The position numbers were made by a program, and so were the translations under genes. Of a DNA stretch of 64,000 nt, positions 54,401 through 64,000 are shown one piece after another. Below the pieces are notes generated by a model that was not told where the DNA came from, did not search any database, and worked only from the letters and a program-made list of their open reading frames with translations. Origin of the DNA: Clavelina lepadiformis (Eukaryota > Chordata > Ascidiacea > Aplousobranchia > Clavelinidae); assembly GCF_947623445.1 (NCBI RefSeq), contig NC_135246.1:1490501-1554500 (forward strand). The letters run 5' to 3'. Every line of letters starts with the position of its first letter. The stretch's first letter is position 1.

Positions 54401-57400
54401 AAATACTTATTAGTTCATTTTGTTATTGACACAAACACATAATTAATGTATACAAGAATATTTGAATAACACAGGTTGTGGGTTACACTTTCTTGCTGAT
54501 AACCCTGAAGAAACTAACTTAAACTTGTCAATTTTCTTTAACTGTTTCCTCCAGTAATATAGTGTTCATTGACAGTGAACATAATTCAACCAATGAGGAA
54601 ATGTTTACCTTATCCCCAGAGTTATTAAATTTCTTTCAACTGTGTACTGCCTGTTTTTCAACTTGACAAAAGAAATAGTCGAAATGTTGTCGGCAAAATA
54701 TGATAACATCGTAGAATATAGGAGTTCCACTGCATAGTAATGCCGATCTGAAATAAAAAGACAAGACATGTCAACACAAATAACCCAACTTACATTTGGG
54801 AGTAAAATTTAATAATGGACATACAATATACATGCATGTAATAATGTATGTAAAATGAGTGTTTGAAGATAAAGTAAGTAAAGGTTTGCGGTAATTAATT
54901 TTCTCCTAAGTTGAACATAAACGTACCTCTCCATTCCCTTTTTTGAGTAAAATGCTCAGTTAAAATGCTTGCAGCAAGATTTAAGGCATCAGAAAAATTA
55001 TAGTCAGAAATATGAGAGACCATTGCAACTATAGCAGGGTCCTCTGTGTTGTACAACTCCATTCCACCAATGGCATTCAGGTCCATATTCAAGTGTTGAA
55101 GGTAGCCAATTACTTTCATCACTCCAGGTAACAGCTGGAATAGAGCAAAGCAACAGAAATAAATTTTTCCATCATTTTTTTTTCAATTTCATACATTAAT
55201 AATCAACTCCTTGTCCAAAGGTCACGATAGCGAGAGATACAAAAACACAATTTAACGCTAGGTAGAGTTAACACTATGTACTTTTGATACCAGGTGTTTT
55301 AATATCATTGTTCATCCAAAACGTCCATTTTTATTTCACTTTTTTGAAACATACCACGTGAAAAGTTTCTGATGCAAAAACACTGGATAAGTGTTCATAC
55401 AGTTCTTTCCAAATTGGAAGCAGTTTGAGATTTTGTGATGCAGGACTGCTGAGAACTTCTGCAAACTCGCTATCCATGACGCCAGATGTACTGTCTTCAT
55501 CAGAATTTACAGATGCAATATAGTTCAAGAAATTGTAACTGTCAAAAAATATAAGGTTAAAAATAAATAAAATAACTACGATAAAGAAAAGTAACTGTTT
55601 GAAATCGAAGATATAATTGAAGAATAAACTGCAATTGATGACTTCATAAATTAAAAAGAATAGCCCAGAACTTTACAAATGGTTTAAAAATATGGTTTAT
55701 GTAAAGACAATTTGTGATAAATTATGTCTATTCATCTATTGTAGTCTACGTTAGCGAAGCCTAACTATTAAAACTTAAGTCACCTTTTAATTTTCTGAAA
55801 TTGAATCTCAGAATGATGAAGGATGGTGAAAGCGGTGGAGGTATTTTCCGCAACATCTCGAAGCGAAGTGCAACCCTCAGCCGCATGAGAACTCAGTTTC
55901 ATGACGGAAGACACAACAACCTGCATGGCTACCAGCACATATTGGGGCTTGTAACCACCCCATACGACGAGGGTTTGCAAATCACTAGCCAATGTTTTTA
56001 AAATGTTGCCAAAATTTCTTTGCTGGTGTGATACTGAGATGACCTTTGACTTAGGTTTAACATCGTCCAACCTCCATGGTAAGCAATGCTGCATCTTCTG
56101 GCACTGTTGTTGGTATAAAATAATTTTCACAAAATAAAATTTTTAAAAAACTAGAAATAAAACAAAATTTTATACAAAAAAATTGTATAAAATGTTCATC
56201 ATGGTTGTGTTTTTTAGTATAAAGCATTGCTGTTTATTATTTCGCAGCATTTCTGAGCAATCTCTAGCGGAATACTTTAAGTTTTAATCGAAACCTTAGC
56301 ATTTATGAGTGACTTTTATCTAGAAAAGGCTTCTACTTTGTATCTATTACCAGGTAAGATGATGTTTGCATAAATTTGACATGAACAATCACCATAAAGA
56401 TGCAAACATGGGTTATGAGATTATTGCTTTTAACCTCAGAAACTATCTTTTAAATATCATCATTGTTCAAGACAATCTTGAAACTCCTTTGAATGCATCA
56501 ATAACAATTCAAAATATATCAAGCATAGATTACATTGAAATAGAATTTTTTTCCATTAAATCAGTGTTTCTCAAACTTTTTGCGATCGCGTACCACTCAT
56601 TCGTTTTTTTTGCTACTCTGCGTACCACCTGGCTCCTGAATGACTTATTTTACTCAAATGTACCGGTATTTATTAGTTATTACCATTATTACTATACCAT
56701 AACACCAATGAATAGCAAGAAAACACAATTTAATTTGATAGATGCAACTGTTTCTTCTGCACAAGCTTGTCTATCCGGGGCAACACATTACTCACAGCAC
56801 ATCGAAAATCATGTTCAGCGGTACGCGGTACCACTTAAAAAGCTCTCGCGTACCGCTAGTGGTACGCGTACCACAGTTTGAGAACCACTGCATTAAATGA
56901 TACAAGTTGCATTGATTGACTAATAATATTACAGTCATATAACAGGTTATACAATATTAACAACCCTTTTTATTAATATTCACATATTGGTTTGATACCT
57001 GTATAAGCACATCACAAAATGACTGCAAAGTTTGGAAGAAGTAGAGGTAGACTTCGCTCTTCAGAGCTTTTGATCCAGGAGCACGAGATTCAAGAGATCG
57101 ATCAGAAGCGAGCAAGCCCCAAGCTCCGATCAACTTGGAGGCGCATCTTTTAATGATGTTGAACAAGGACTCTGAGATAAGATAGAAAGAAACGTACTGA
57201 ACTTACACTGGGATTAATCAGCTGTTATACTTAAGTCATTGCGGTTCAGATTGAAAACGTTTGAATTTTTGCTACGACACTGAAGTTTTCAGCAAAGGTG
57301 GTGATCCTGAGAATATTTACGCTAAAATTGAAATAATTCCACAGCATTTTTGCATTTTTCAAAAACGTTCTCAAAAACTTTTTATTGTATATAAATGTGG

Positions 57401-60400
57401 GAGAGCCAGTGAGCCACAAACCAGATGAAACCAATGCAAAGTAAACTCAAAAGTTTAAAGATGTGATTACCTCCATCCAACTTTTCCATCATAATAGAAT
57501 GTTCAGCAGAAAGAGCAAAGTCAGAGGTGTTCAACTTATCAACATTGCGACTTATAAAATTCCTGGTACCTTCACTCTCGTACAAATCTAAAAATATAAA
57601 CAATAATCAACTTTATAGCTTTACAAAATATCATAATCTTTTGCATTAAGTGCACTGGTTAGCTTTGACAAAACGCTGGTATTAGTATGAGGTAATCATT
57701 ACGAAAAACATTAACGGTATTTAACAGAAAAATATTGGTCTTACCATTGCCTATTTCTGTGTCTGATGTGACTTCTCTTTCATCTTCTTTGAGCCTTTTC
57801 AAGATAAACATCAAAATTAATAAGTTTATGATGATATAATTTGTAGAGAAACAGCAGGTCTAAAATCTAACGTACTTCTTTGCCAGTTTTAAAACATTTT
57901 CATCCGTTTGCAAATTCTCCTCTGACTTATATTTCTGCTTCATTTTAATTTTTGAATTTTCTTTTTTCTAAAAAGAGAATTAGACCAAACATGTATATAC
58001 AGTATATTAATGTTGCTGTAGTCTCACTGCTATTGGTATTACAAATACTGCATAGCAAACATAGCATAGTTAAAATATTGCACCGGTATCTTACCTTAAA
58101 CTTGGCTTTGAAATTTGAAAGCATGATGACCAACTTATGTTCCCGTAGTTTAATTTGATCTTTCATTAAGGCTGTCGGCTGGTATTTGCCGGACTTTGCT
58201 AAACCAGCCTGAGGGAAAATATTAAGATGACACGTAAAACTATTCGCCATTAATCCATTATAATTAATCAAAAAATGCTTCATTATTTCAAAGAAAATTG
58301 TTTTTTCATTTATTGCATTTGCATTTTAGCTTAAATTTGATAAATTCACACAAAAATTTTGATTCACTAAAAGCATTATCATTTGCAGTATGCATATGAA
58401 AGTGGACTTAAAATTTTTCAAATTGCACGCAAATTAATCAATGTATGCTAAGTAACTGATGAAGTATGTACAGTAAATATACACAGTTAGTTATATTAAA
58501 CGACATCTTACTTCCAAACCATATCTTTGAATTGTGGCATTTAATTGCTGGTTGACATCCACCAAAGACACAAAAGCAACGTCATAAGCACGAACGACAT
58601 CAACCATCTGTAGGACAACAACGTTGTACCCATCGCAACATAACACCACTGGGAGGCGAGGGTGAGCTGAAATTGAAAATCGATGTTTTCCGTCCCTGTG
58701 TGAACTCGCTGACGACGCAATCGATTGTGACGGGTCAAGTTGGGCGCGTTGAGTTTTCGTGTTTCTGCATTTAAGAGATTTGCTTCTAAGTTCAAGTGAC
58801 AGAGCAGGTTGTTTGTAACAAGACCATGTTCACGTAACAAATATCTTGTATTGTATAAGATGAATACATAATGTGTCATGTGTAAGACCAGATATACATG
58901 TACGAGGTCACATGATAATAAGATAACTCAGGTTTGTTGATCCAGTTAGAAAGTTACGAGGATAGATATGACAAATAAGGTTTTACAGAAAACATATTTA
59001 TTGAATAGCTTCAAGTAAAAATGGCAAATAAACTTAAAAACAAGTTTGATTTATTTAAGGAATGTTAAATTTTTAAAAGCATATCACACCAAACAAGCAA
59101 TTAGTCCATTATTCTGCCATAAATGTAAAAACTCACCTTTTTGGGTCACCAAAGGGATGAAGTTGAAGCATAAATGATTCCTTTGTTTCAACATCAGGAG
59201 CATATGTGGCAATTTTAATAGAAGTTCCGAACTTGTTAAGTAAAAACATTGATCCATATTTTGTAATACAAGCAAGGAATAGGCTGTCGTTGGTCCATGA
59301 CATATCGGCTATCCAACATGATTGTCTTCAAATAAGAATTGGATTCATTAATTTGATTTGTTATTATTGTTTGTTATAATAATTGAGTTATTTGTAAGCA
59401 GTTAATTTATTATTATAACAAATCTTACTCATTGATCAAAATTACAATTATAATAAGTTGTACAAAGTTAAAGTGGAAAATAAATTACACCAACATTTTC
59501 ATTAATCTCAACTTTAGTTTTATCAAGTACAAGCCGAAAATGCGAAAAATAAAAACCGACTTAAATGGTTTAAGTTTGTACAAAAAGAAATCAAACATTT
59601 GAGCTTACCCAGAAAACTCGGACAGTTCGCTTTTTACATTTGAAAACAGTCGTTGTGAATCTAATGACAAATACGGGTTTGCATGAAGATTTAAGAACGC
59701 CACCGATGCATAATGAGGTTTGTAGTAATTGATACCAATCGCCAACTCCTGACCATTTCGAGAGATCTTACATCGAGCAAGCTTCCAAGTCCTACGCAAA
59801 AATGAAAAAACTCAAGTTAAAAAAAAACTGTTTAAAAGTGTTGCTTTAAACTTCATAGATTTCTCTTGCGGAATGCTGATGCCACCAGTGCAGAATCGAT
59901 TAAGAAAAAATAACTTGTCACAAAAAGCCTGTGAAAGGTCATCAACTTGCGGCTGAAAAAAGCCATTGAATTCTTTTTAGAATTAGGAATGTGCTTAAAT
60001 TGGCAAAAAATATTTCTCAAAGAAAAAAATTGGGATGGCGCTGAAAGTTGCATCAATTAAACCCTGAAACTACTTCATATGGAAAAAAGATCCCTACAAA
60101 GACTTTGCTATATTTTGTAGAGAGGTTTGTGCACATACTTTAAGATAATTAGTGCGGCTTATGTTTTGGGGCTTACAAAAACACTGAAATGTCAAGTTAA
60201 ACATATTTTAAGAATTAACTTAGATATATAACTTATACAGCTGTTGGTGTACAATTTAAGTAGCATTTTTCTGAGACCGGCTGAGGTAGTAATTTTAATA
60301 GTAATTTTAATATGGCACATCCAAAGTACAATAACTTGAGCTAAAGAAATCAAAGACATGAATAACCAAAAACTGAAAGTAAATTTAAATTAAAATTTGT

Positions 60401-63087
60401 ATAGCCCTTGCAAGTATAACGTACTTTGCAGCTTGTCCACAAGTCTTGTCAATAACAACAGAAGAAAATGACAAAGCACAATTGAAATTTGCTGATTCTG
60501 GCATCAGATACTGCAAGTTCTCTTTCCAAAAAAGTGCAATGCAGTAAATAAGTAATGAGCCACCGTTTCTTCCCACAAGTGTGCAATTACAACATGAATT
60601 AAAATTCTGGAAAGACGTCACATAATATTAATTGTATAACGTGACTTAAATCTATGTACATACATATTTTGCAATTTTCTAATTATCTAGACTTATATAA
60701 ACGTAATATTAATGATAAATGAACTGACTGAAAAAATGGTATTGACATACAATATAATAAAATCTATTAACCATATGTAGAGAAACTAAAAAAGCATGTT
60801 GTTAAATATAGGATAGATTTATTGGCTACTGTTATAGTACAAAGTTATAGCATGTAAAAAGGTATAGCGCATAACTCGAGGTATGTAAGGTAACTTTAAA
60901 TTAATTGGTTTGGACGGACATGTCACAAACTATCATATGATAGGCTATGATATGTTTTTTAACTGGCTAAAATAAACTAAAAACACTATTCTGACGGCAT
61001 TAGTTTTTTCTGTTAATAATTACGGATGGTGATGTAGATAAATCTTTTTCAACATAAGTCATTATACAGTAAAAACAGATATCTCATGCAAACCTGGTCC
61101 TTGAAAAATACTGCATCAACACAGGCTGCTTTGAAATCCAGTACACTTAACATGTTGTGGTTCAGGGCAACAAATGACCATTCACCAAAGCAAAGTTCGG
61201 AAGAAAAATTTGTCTGATCCCACACATACAACTTGCAGTTGTCAAATAGTATCACAATATGTTGCCCATTATCGCTAATGAATATGCGGCATTTTGACAC
61301 GTCTACCACTAAAAGGTAATAATTTAAAGTAACAAAGATAAGATACAAACAAAGATATAAACATGGTAGGCTACATAAATTAAGGGCCATTTTGAGATAA
61401 TTGTTTGATTTGCAATAATATGGCTGTTACTTGATCAGAAGTCTTTTATTAAATTATTTCTACCATCGTCTCTGCATAGCATATGAGTTAGGGATACTTG
61501 TAATCGAAGCCACACAGTAAACAACATGTGATATGATGCATCGTACCTTGTACCCCACTAGCAGTAAATCCGGGGCAAGCCTCAATCTGAACGACAACTC
61601 TCATATCTTTGTTCCATCTGATCAGGCTTCCAGTTGAAAGCAATGCTACGACATATTGACCTGCAATTTTATGAATTATTTTGATATGAAGAAAATATAT
61701 CAAAAACATTCATGTATAGCTTATGCAATAGATTAGTAAAAGGGTAAAAGTTTGGTAAAGGTAAAGTGATTACCAAACTTTCCAAATTAGTCAGAGTTAT
61801 TAATTATATATGGTATATACTGTAAACCATATGAAACTACCTCGTGTACGTGTGTTTTTTGAAAAAAATAAAAAAGGCCAAGAGTGCCTGAAAAGGGAAA
61901 GTTAACAAACAAATGTACATTAAACGGCTTTTCTACGAATAAATATGATATTTACATCTCATTTCGAGGCGTTGTGAAACCGTTTTTGAAGCAAAAAAAC
62001 CCAAAATCTTTGCACTTCGTGCATTTTGGACGAGTTGCAAGTGTAGTGAGTGTGTTAACAAAAGTTAATTACAAAAAAAATGCCCATTGGTGATGTGATT
62101 ATAACCTCCACTGCATCTTTTTCTCACATCACTAATGCAGCACAGCTATATATAAAGCCTACTGTGAAAATTGTTCGGCAATTTCTAGGCAGCTTCGGTT
62201 AGCATAACTTCAATAAGTAATTGAACAATATACTTAATGCATGCTTTTGCTTGTAAGATCAGGGAAGCTAATGTTACGAACAAATTCGGTTAATGTCATT
62301 TAACCCTTGAGTGTATGTAAACCCAGCATAACCATATATGCATAACATAACTCAGCATATATAAATATGTTCAATCTTGCAAAAAAATGTTAACTGAAAA
62401 AATTTGAAAATGGGGCAAGGCACAAATTTAAAATCTAGTTAAAAATCAATTCTCTTTGTTTTAAATCAGTATTTAAAAGCAATGTTTACATTTGGCATCA
62501 GGCTACATTTCATAAAACTAGATAGGCAGACACCTACTGCTAATCGGTTAACTACATAAGTTTGCCTACAGCATGACTATTTGCTATTTTAAATAATCAC
62601 AACTATTATTTGATGTGCAATGTGATGTCTTACACCTAATCACGATGCTTCCTGTTAAGATCATTTTCATATGCAAATTTGATTGGTGTCATTGAGCCAG
62701 ATCCAGCCCACGAGTTGTAATGGACACCCCCATATTTGTGTAATTATGTTAAAAATCGCAGTTATTTATAACACATTTAACTTAAAACTGAGTGAAATTT
62801 GAACCACATAGTTCGTGCATTGCGTGAGAAATATGTCAATTACATTAACAACAAACAAACAATCGACCAGATGAACTGCTGCTGAATGAAACAACATCCT
62901 TCATGTAAGACTTCAACTCATCAACAACTCGTTTTGTGCGACCCGACGGCAAATACAGAAGAGACAACCGTTTTTTACTGATAAGGCAAACGCTTTCCTT
63001 GTTCGTGCCAATCCATTCTACTCTTGACCAAGGCTTTTTTCTCTTAATGGTACTAGATGCTAACACAGTAAAGTGTAAAGAAGTCAT
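41963..63087 (-). CDS. CPLANE1: CPLANE1 (C5orf42/JBTS17), 40 coding exons, 2,742 aa
   Basis: Ciliogenesis and planar polarity effector 1, a large subunit of the CPLANE complex (with INTU, FUZ, WDPCP, RSG1) that acts at the basal body in recruiting intraflagellar-transport proteins; the human gene is mutated in Joubert syndrome 17. The N-terminus (IKRKKPWSRVEWIG, then STGSLIRWNKD, RFSISAHPRLP and CDGY) aligns well from memory with the vertebrate protein. I placed 40 exons by GT-AG sites and phase; every junction keeps frame and the total is 8,229 bp, a multiple of three. Human CPLANE1 is near 3,200 aa, so this one is somewhat shorter. Introns are mostly 100-600 bp. Weak spots: the exon 1 donor (GTCGAT), the exon 24 start (50140 or 50122), the exon 25 donor (48928 or 48919). 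Exon coordinates follow in the part entries. Confidence 0.88.
46331..46948. mobile_element. MITE with CAGTAGT(C/T)GCCGCTTT ends in intron 29
   Basis: 618 bp. Left end CAGTAGTCGCCGCTTTTTAA; complement of the right end CAGTAGTTGCCGCTTTCTAA, agreeing at 18 of 20. Flanks are TG (left) and TA (right), which could be a TA duplication with one mutation, as in pogo/Tigger-type elements. It also has internal subrepeats of the GGACTTATTAA kind. No coding frame. Family call tentative. Confidence 0.65.
47618..47682. repeat. short AAAT-type tandem repeats in intron 27
   Basis: Two similar blocks of (TAAA)n followed by GTTTATCGA in tandem. Confidence 0.6.
48542..48723. mobile_element. 182-bp hAT MITE in intron 25
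   Basis: Ends CAGGCATGTGCAAC and GTTGCACATGTCTG, with an exact 8-bp duplication TACTACAG (48534-48541 and 48724-48731). The ends match the coding hAT at 12379 at 12 of 14 positions, so that family or a close one could have moved it. Confidence 0.88.
48928..52111 (-). CDS. CPLANE1: CPLANE1 exons 19-25 (aa 1565-2116), acidic and proline-rich part
   Basis: Exons: 52042-52111, 51657-51782, 51388-51522, 50837-50938, 50505-50716, 49319-50140, 48928-49117. Exons 19-22 are acidic and serine-rich. Exon 23 has a helical stretch (ITQAVQSEIQNVLLAQQVSL). Exon 24 (822 bp) is rich in Pro, Lys, Arg and Gln, mostly disordered, and ends with RLINPAEVLQHH. Exon 25 is proline-rich (RRPPVPMLKLSEPSLEI). Confidence 0.8.
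52217..53610 (-). CDS. CPLANE1: CPLANE1 exon 18 (aa 1100-1564), largest exon
   Basis: A single 1,394-bp exon, in phase with 17 and 19. First half helical (LLRTFIVFLQSAGMMEALGS onward); middle serine-rich and low complexity (QQSSSSKSSFN); end basic and aromatic (MRKRLKRLLPYFTWLQYWV), likely a structured helix bundle before the disordered C-terminal half. Confidence 0.87.
53774..56103 (-). CDS. CPLANE1: CPLANE1 exons 13-17 (aa 635-1099), helical domain
   Basis: Exons: 55784-56103, 55355-55538, 54927-55134, 54609-54747, 53774-54318. Mostly helical. Contains CLPWRLDDVKPKSKVISVSH and, in exon 17, HVWNADHTLSLMLSCGQMYE then ASHLANQLGAWRVALAI, which resembles a conserved segment of vertebrate CPLANE1. 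Confidence 0.85.
56562..56890. mobile_element. 329-bp hAT MITE in intron 12
   Basis: Ends CAGTGTTTCTCAAAC and GTTTGAGAACCACTG; exact 8-bp duplication CATTAAAT (56554-56561 and 56891-56898). Same end type as the array insertion at 39015. The interior repeats a GCGTACCAC-like motif on both arms, so it can form a hairpin. Confidence 0.9.
56999..58208 (-). CDS. CPLANE1: CPLANE1 exons 8-12 (aa 453-634)
   Basis: Exons: 58095-58208, 57876-57967, 57745-57794, 57471-57587, 56999-57171. Exons 8-10 are lysine-rich and charged (NFKAKFK; KKENSKIKMKQKYKSEEN; LKEDEREVTSDTE), probably a disordered linker after the propeller. Exon 12 turns helical (LFNIIKRCASKLIGAWGLLA). Confidence 0.8.
58512..63087 (-). CDS. 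CPLANE1: CPLANE1 exons 1-7 (aa 1-452), beta-propeller region
   Basis: Exons: 62868-63087, 61547-61660, 61094-61308, 60425-60606, 59609-59791, 59137-59325, 58512-58764. ATG at 63085-63087. Residues form WD-like strands (GQYVVALLSTGSLIRWNKD; DNGQHIVILFDNCKLYVWD; DMSWTNDSLFLACITKYGS), the propeller part of CPLANE1. This is the best-conserved section and carries the gene identification. Exon 7 is longer than the obvious open frame: the frame containing RFSISAHPRLPVVLCCDGYN joins exon 6 in phase. Confidence 0.87.
59792..60424 (-). other. CPLANE1 intron 4
   Basis: 633 bp, AT-rich; no gene, RNA or transposon end recognised. Confidence 0.6.
61661..62867 (-). other. CPLANE1 intron 1, the largest intron
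   Basis: About 1.2 kb, AT-rich; no coding frame, RNA gene or transposon end recognised. A reason to look for regulatory elements is its position after the first coding exon. Confidence 0.6.
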
Positions 63088-63100
63088 CTGGAAAACATTT
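63088..63100 (-). promoter_or_regulatory. splice acceptor abutting the CPLANE1 start codon
   Basis: On the minus strand the sequence TTTTCCAG runs directly into ATG. Either a 5-prime UTR exon lies upstream (the human gene has one) or the message receives a trans-spliced leader. Confidence 0.5.
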
Positions 63101-64000
63101 CATTTAACACATAAATGCTGTATTACGGTATAGGTCATTAAACATGGAATCAGACATGGAAAGATGTGTTTAAAAATCAGGAACTAAAACAGCTTGACAT
63201 TAATACAAAATTTCCATAATTACTATAAGCATGAGAACATGAAAGGTAAATATATTAAACATAAACACATACAACTAATTCAGTCTACAGTAATTAAAAT
63301 TAAACTCATGGTAAAGGTAGAGACTCGGAAGAGATCAATTTTTTTGCCGTCAGCTATCAAATACAGTTTATAATGCTACCAAGTTAAAACACTTCTGTAA
63401 AACTGGGTCTCAGAATATGCAAATTATCATTTTTGTATAAAATTACAAACTTATCTGCTGTTAAAACTGAAATCTGAAGTAAGATATACGAGTAGGTAAC
63501 TAATTTGTGAGCTGCCAGTGGATATATATATATAACACATATAACATATACATAAACAAATAACACATAACACACATATCCTGGTAATTAGTTGCAAATT
63601 AACTCGGCCCATTGCCCTTCTAAATACATTGTACAATTAGTTTGGCAAAAAATTGACCTTTGCACCAAGTTAAAAAACAAATTTTTTAACAACAGCTCGT
63701 CATCGAAACAACCTTTCACTGCCCAATCCCCAAACTACTATAGCCAGCTTGCTTTTAGCTGTCATTTATGGTAGGCATAATCCTGTAACCTAGGTAAAAT
63801 TAACTAAAACAAAACAAATTAAAAAGAATGCCTTTAGTCACAGACATGTGCTAGAATCATTTCAAAAACTTCAGTGCAGTGAAAAATAAACTTTGTTAGT
63901 GTAGCAAGTGCTAGCAAGCTGACTGTCAGTCTGTGTAGCCAGCATATCCCATATTTCCAGACTGTTAGGCTATGCATAAATTTTTTACAAATAGGTAAAC
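63101..64000. other. upstream flank of CPLANE1
   Basis: No gene recognised. Contains an AT/AC-rich simple repeat at about 63521-63578 (TATATATATA then ATAACACAT repeats). The promoter or non-coding first exon of CPLANE1 probably lies here or beyond the window. Confidence 0.5.

Noticed and set aside
56366-56881. 171-aa plus-strand frame
   Set aside because: Two-thirds of it is the hAT MITE at 56562-56890 and it lies antisense in an intron.
61884-62093. 69-aa plus-strand frame in CPLANE1 intron 1
   Set aside because: No recognisable domain, AT-rich composition and no supporting signals.

Overview
The window is eukaryotic and metazoan. It is AT-rich, with short spliced introns, hAT-type DNA transposons and an animal ciliary gene. 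It has two parts: a giant tandem array of proline tRNA genes (1 to about 41,750, continuing off the left edge) and the 40-exon ciliary gene CPLANE1 on the minus strand (41,963-63,087). The species cannot be fixed from sequence alone. A tunicate or similar compact-intron invertebrate is a guess, weakly helped by a splice acceptor that abuts the CPLANE1 start codon, as trans-spliced genes can show.

Array (1-41,750). All copies point the same way (+). The core is a 72-nt tRNA-Pro with cloverleaf pairing, A and B boxes, C73, no encoded CCA, and a TTTT tract about 15 nt downstream. By hand count there are 112 uninterrupted copies: about 68 UGG, 33 AGG and 11 CGG, i.e. all three eukaryotic Pro isoacceptors intermixed. 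Units are about 155 bp. Interleaved with them is a second module: a 219-230 bp hAT MITE that originally landed in the D-arm of one tRNA-Pro, followed by the 47-nt remnant of that tRNA (T-arm lost). Combinations give spacings of about 459, 614 and 769 bp, and these form larger duplications (3,069 bp on the left; a 6,440-bp offset in the middle; 1,724 bp on the right). From 33.5 to 41.7 kb the copies are degenerate, have longer linkers and carry more foreign insertions, as expected at an array edge.

hAT insertions. Four distinct hAT elements (the amplified MITE; a near-autonomous 2.4-kb element at 12,379-14,792; a 587-bp element at 17,289-17,875; a 633-bp element at 39,015-39,647), and probably a fifth (41,421-41,695), all lie at the same 8-bp site, GTCTAGGG or a one-base variant, at nt 10-17 of the tRNA, duplicated as the target site. 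Repeated targeting of one tRNA A-box by different hAT families is the most striking signal here. Two more hAT MITEs sit in CPLANE1 introns, and their target duplications also fit the pattern nnnTAnnn.

CPLANE1 (41,963-63,087, minus). Forty coding exons with mutually consistent splice phases give 2,742 codons plus stop. The N-terminus closely resembles vertebrate CPLANE1 (C5orf42/JBTS17). Its polyadenylation signal lies just beside the last tRNA remnant, so the gene and the array are convergent.
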